The notes beneath the pieces were generated by a model that worked only from the letters and a program-made list of their open reading frames with translations, was not told the origin of the DNA and ran no database searches. DNA of 8,665 nucleotides. Source: Desulfobacteraceae bacterium (GTDB lineage: Bacteria; Desulfobacterota; Desulfobacteria; Desulfobacterales; JAABPS01). The position numbers and the translations under genes were made by a program. Where the stretch lies: positions 1-8,665 of the forward strand of contig JAABPS010000105.1 of assembly GCA_011391835.1 (NCBI GenBank), in the 5' to 3' direction. The stretch's first letter is position 1. Every line of letters begins with the position of its first letter. Shown here one piece after another: positions 6,600 to 8,665 of the stretch.

Positions 6600-8665
6600 T
6601 TAATGACGATCCAGAATAGTTCGGATCGATTGAGAGAGCTGTTGGAGGGTAAAGGGTTTTTGCAAAAAACCATCACATCCCAGCTCTACGATATTATCGG
6701 CATGCCTGCTTTTACTGTAGCCGCTGGACAGGAGCACCTTAAGATTTGCTGCAATGGTTTTTATCTTTTTATACAATTCATACCCATCCATGCCAGGCAT
6801 AATCATGTCGATGATGGCCAAATCGATTTGCTGAGGATGTGCTTTCACACAGCGGATGGCTTCATCACCGCTCTCAGCCACGATCACCGTATATCCAAGT
6901 TCCGTTAACATCTCCTGAACAGATTCGATCACCCTTTTTTCATCATCAACAAACAAAACCGTTTCATTCCCTTTTATGACCGCAATATCACTTCGAATGA
7001 CATTGTCATTGCTTATTTTTTCTGAAGCAGGGAGATACACATTAAATGTTGTTCCCTTTCCTTCTTCACTGTAAACAGTGATAGCACCATTGTGATTCTG
7101 AATAATGCCATACGCAGATGCAAGCCCCAAGCCGGTTCCGCTTCCTGCTTCTCGTGTGGTAAAAAAGGGTTCGAAAATTCTTTTCCGTATCTCTTCATTC
7201 ATTCCAATTCCGTTATCTGTAATAGAGATCTTTACATATGTTCCAGGCTTCACCTGATAGATCATAGCGCTTTTATCATCGATCATGATGTTTTCTGTCT
7301 GGACAAAAAGATCACCGCCATGTGGCATGGCCTGCCAGGCATTGACGTATAGATTTAACAGCACCTGACTGATCTGGCCTTGATCCACATCCGTGCTCAT
7401 GAGGTTCGTTTCATAATTTTTGTGGATTTTTATTTCTTTTTTGGTGCTGCCGAACATTTTTAACGTGCTTTCAATCAATTCGTTTTGGTTGGTTGTCCTG
7501 ACTTCATATTTCCCCCCCCGTGCAAAGCCCAAAAGCTGCCGGGTTAGATCCGCGCCGTTTCGTATATAGCCCTCTATCTCTCTTAATTTGTTATAATTTT
7601 CATTCATCGGATCCATTTTAAAAAGCATCACAGATATTTTGCCCTGAATACTCATAAGCAGATTGTTGAAATCATGCGCAATACCGCCTGCCAGCGTGCC
7701 AACGGATTCCATTTTCTGAGCCTGATTCAACTGCGCTTCAAGTTTTCTCTTTTCCTGTTCTGCCTGCCTCCTGGATGAAACATCGCGCACGATCCCTCGA
7801 AAACCAATTGGATTCCCTTCATTATCTTTCATCAATGATATGGATAAAGCCAGTGTGAAACTACTGCCATCTCTCCCTGCAACTTCGTAATCAACGATAG
7901 TTACCGGTTTACCCGTTTGAAAGACCTCATGAAAGGTCTCAAACATTTTTTTTGCGGTTTCGGGCGTCGTATATTGCCTGTTGTTCATGCCGATCAGCTC
8001 ATCCCGTGAAACCCTGACCAGCTTGCAAAGAGAATCGTTAAAAAAAATTAAATCCCCCTTCAGATCAACCTCAAAGTATCCTTCTTCAATTTTTTCCACA
8101 ATGTTCCGGTATTTTTCTTCACTCTTCTTCAGTGCGTCTTCAGAACGCTTTTTTTCGGTAATATCACGAGCAACCCCTCTAAATCCAATGGGGTTTTTGT
8201 CTGAATCCCTGATGAGAGTAATAGAGGTTTCAATGTAACAGATCTCGCCATTCTTTCGGATCAGCTCCCAGTCAACTGTTTTGCTTGGATTGCCTGTTTT
8301 GAAAACAGTGTTGAAGGTATGGAATACTTTTTGGGCGTTTTTTTCATCCATGTACTCTCTGTTATTCATTCCCATCATCTCCTGGTATGAATATCCAAGA
8401 ATTTTTTGCATGGATTGATTAAAAAATGTAAAATTACCTTTTAGATCCACTTCATAATATCCATCGTCAATATTTTCGATAATCGTTCGATACTTCTCCT
8501 CGCTTTTTTTCAGGTCATCATTGGCCTTTTCAACTTCAATGGTGCGCGATCGAATCAGTTCCTCCAGCTTATCCCGGTGTTTTATCAGCTCTTCCTCAGC
8601 CCGCTTTCTTTCGGTTATATTTCGTAATATGGCATGAACCTCAACAATGTTGCCATCTCGTCTCT
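6600..8665 (-). CDS. Multi-PAS hybrid sensor histidine kinase with C-terminal receiver (5' end beyond window)
   Basis: A sensor kinase that would autophosphorylate on histidine and pass phosphate to its own receiver. A GTG at 8450 could be mistaken for its start, but the frame stays open to the window edge for 71 more codons that complete a PAS domain, so the true start is outside. Order from the N-terminal side: the tail of a PAS/PAC domain (DGNIVEVHAILRNITERKRA, about 8600-8659), a charged coiled-coil linker (about 8505-8600), PAS (about 8165-8501), a second similar PAS (about 7784-8120), HisKA (about 7517-7742, H-box GIAHDFNN with the histidine codon at 7674-7676), HATPase (about 7028-7403; N-box NLYVNAWQAM, DNGIGM, FEPFFTT, GTGLGLA) and a receiver (about 6609-6965; VDDE, phospho-acceptor Asp at 6807-6809 in IIDMIMPGMDG, Lys in LQKPF). 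No membrane segment is seen in the visible part. No separate output domain follows the receiver, so a phosphorelay partner is expected elsewhere. A link to B12 uptake is not shown; it is merely convergent with tonB. Confidence 0.93.
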   Translation of the reverse strand, partial: RRDGNIVEVHAILRNITERKRAEEELIKHRDKLEELIRSRTIEVEKANDDLKKSEEKYRTIIENIDDGYYEVDLKGNFTFFNQSMQKILGYSYQEMMGMNNREYMDEKNAQKVFHTFNTVFKTGNPSKTVDWELIRKNGEICYIETSITLIRDSDKNPIGFRGVARDITEKKRSEDALKKSEEKYRNIVEKIEEGYFEVDLKGDLIFFNDSLCKLVRVSRDELIGMNNRQYTTPETAKKMFETFHEVFQTGKPVTIVDYEVAGRDGSSFTLALSISLMKDNEGNPIGFRGIVRDVSSRRQAEQEKRKLEAQLNQAQKMESVGTLAGGIAHDFNNLLMSIQGKISVMLFKMDPMNENYNKLREIEGYIRNGADLTRQLLGFARGGKYEVRTTNQNELIESTLKMFGSTKKEIKIHKNYETNLMSTDVDQGQISQVLLNLYVNAWQAMPHGGDLFVQTENIMIDDKSAMIYQVKPGTYVKISITDNGIGMNEEIRKRIFEPFFTTREAGSGTGLGLASAYGIIQNHNGAITVYSEEGKGTTFNVYLPASEKISNDNVIRSDIAVIKGNETVLFVDDEKRVIESVQEMLTELGYTVIVAESGDEAIRCVKAHPQQIDLAIIDMIMPGMDGYELYKKIKTIAANLKVLLSSGYSKSRHADNIVELGCDGFLQKPFTLQQLSQSIRTILDRH

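Noticed and set aside
6600..8665. Functional link between the sensor kinase and B12 uptake
   Set aside because: The kinase is on the opposite strand and converges on tonB. It has no B12-binding domain in the visible part and no paired regulator in view, so proximity alone does not support a link.
1..8665. A novel defence, mobile or CRISPR-like system
   Set aside because: No transposase, integrase, direct-repeat array, toxin-antitoxin pair, attachment site or tRNA was seen. All long frames belong to known transport or signalling families.

Overview
The window holds one apparently complete vitamin B12 (cobalamin) import locus from a Gram-negative bacterium, followed by the 3' part of an unrelated-looking sensor kinase gene on the opposite strand. 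Mid-range base composition, the co-linear btu/exb/ton arrangement and the multi-PAS hybrid histidine kinase resemble Desulfobacterota (Desulfobacterales-type) genomes. That placement is an impression from gene style, not a search result. The presence of a TonB-dependent outer-membrane receptor makes a two-membrane cell certain.

Left part (1-2516, + strand): three tightly coupled genes encode the inner-membrane importer. They are a 5'-truncated periplasmic B12-binding protein (btuF), the membrane permease (btuC, 4-base overlap) and the ATPase (btuD, starting at a TTG six bases after the btuC stop). The middle (2517-2893) has no gene. It carries a sigma70-like promoter, a full cobalamin riboswitch aptamer and a strong intrinsic terminator, followed by a near-perfect Shine-Dalgarno sequence. 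Together they form a leader that should stop transcription before btuB when B12 is plentiful.

Middle to right (2894-6569, + strand): btuB (outer-membrane receptor), then exbB, exbD and tonB. The last three overlap by four bases each and lie 60 bases after btuB without a recognisable terminator, so all four genes are probably under the riboswitch. B12 would be bound by BtuB and pulled across the outer membrane using proton-motive force relayed by the ExbB-ExbD-TonB complex. BtuF would then capture it and BtuCD pump it into the cytoplasm at the cost of ATP.

Right edge (6600-8665, - strand): a hybrid histidine kinase converges on tonB with only 30 bases between them. The visible part carries the tail of one PAS domain, a coiled-coil linker, two similar tandem PAS domains, HisKA, HATPase and a C-terminal receiver domain. 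Its reading frame stays open to the window edge, so its N-terminus is missing.

I see no mobile element, CRISPR array, tRNA or rRNA, and no clearly undescribed system. The points most worth checking are the switching mechanism of the leader, the low-proline TonB linker, and whether the TonB complex is dedicated to B12.
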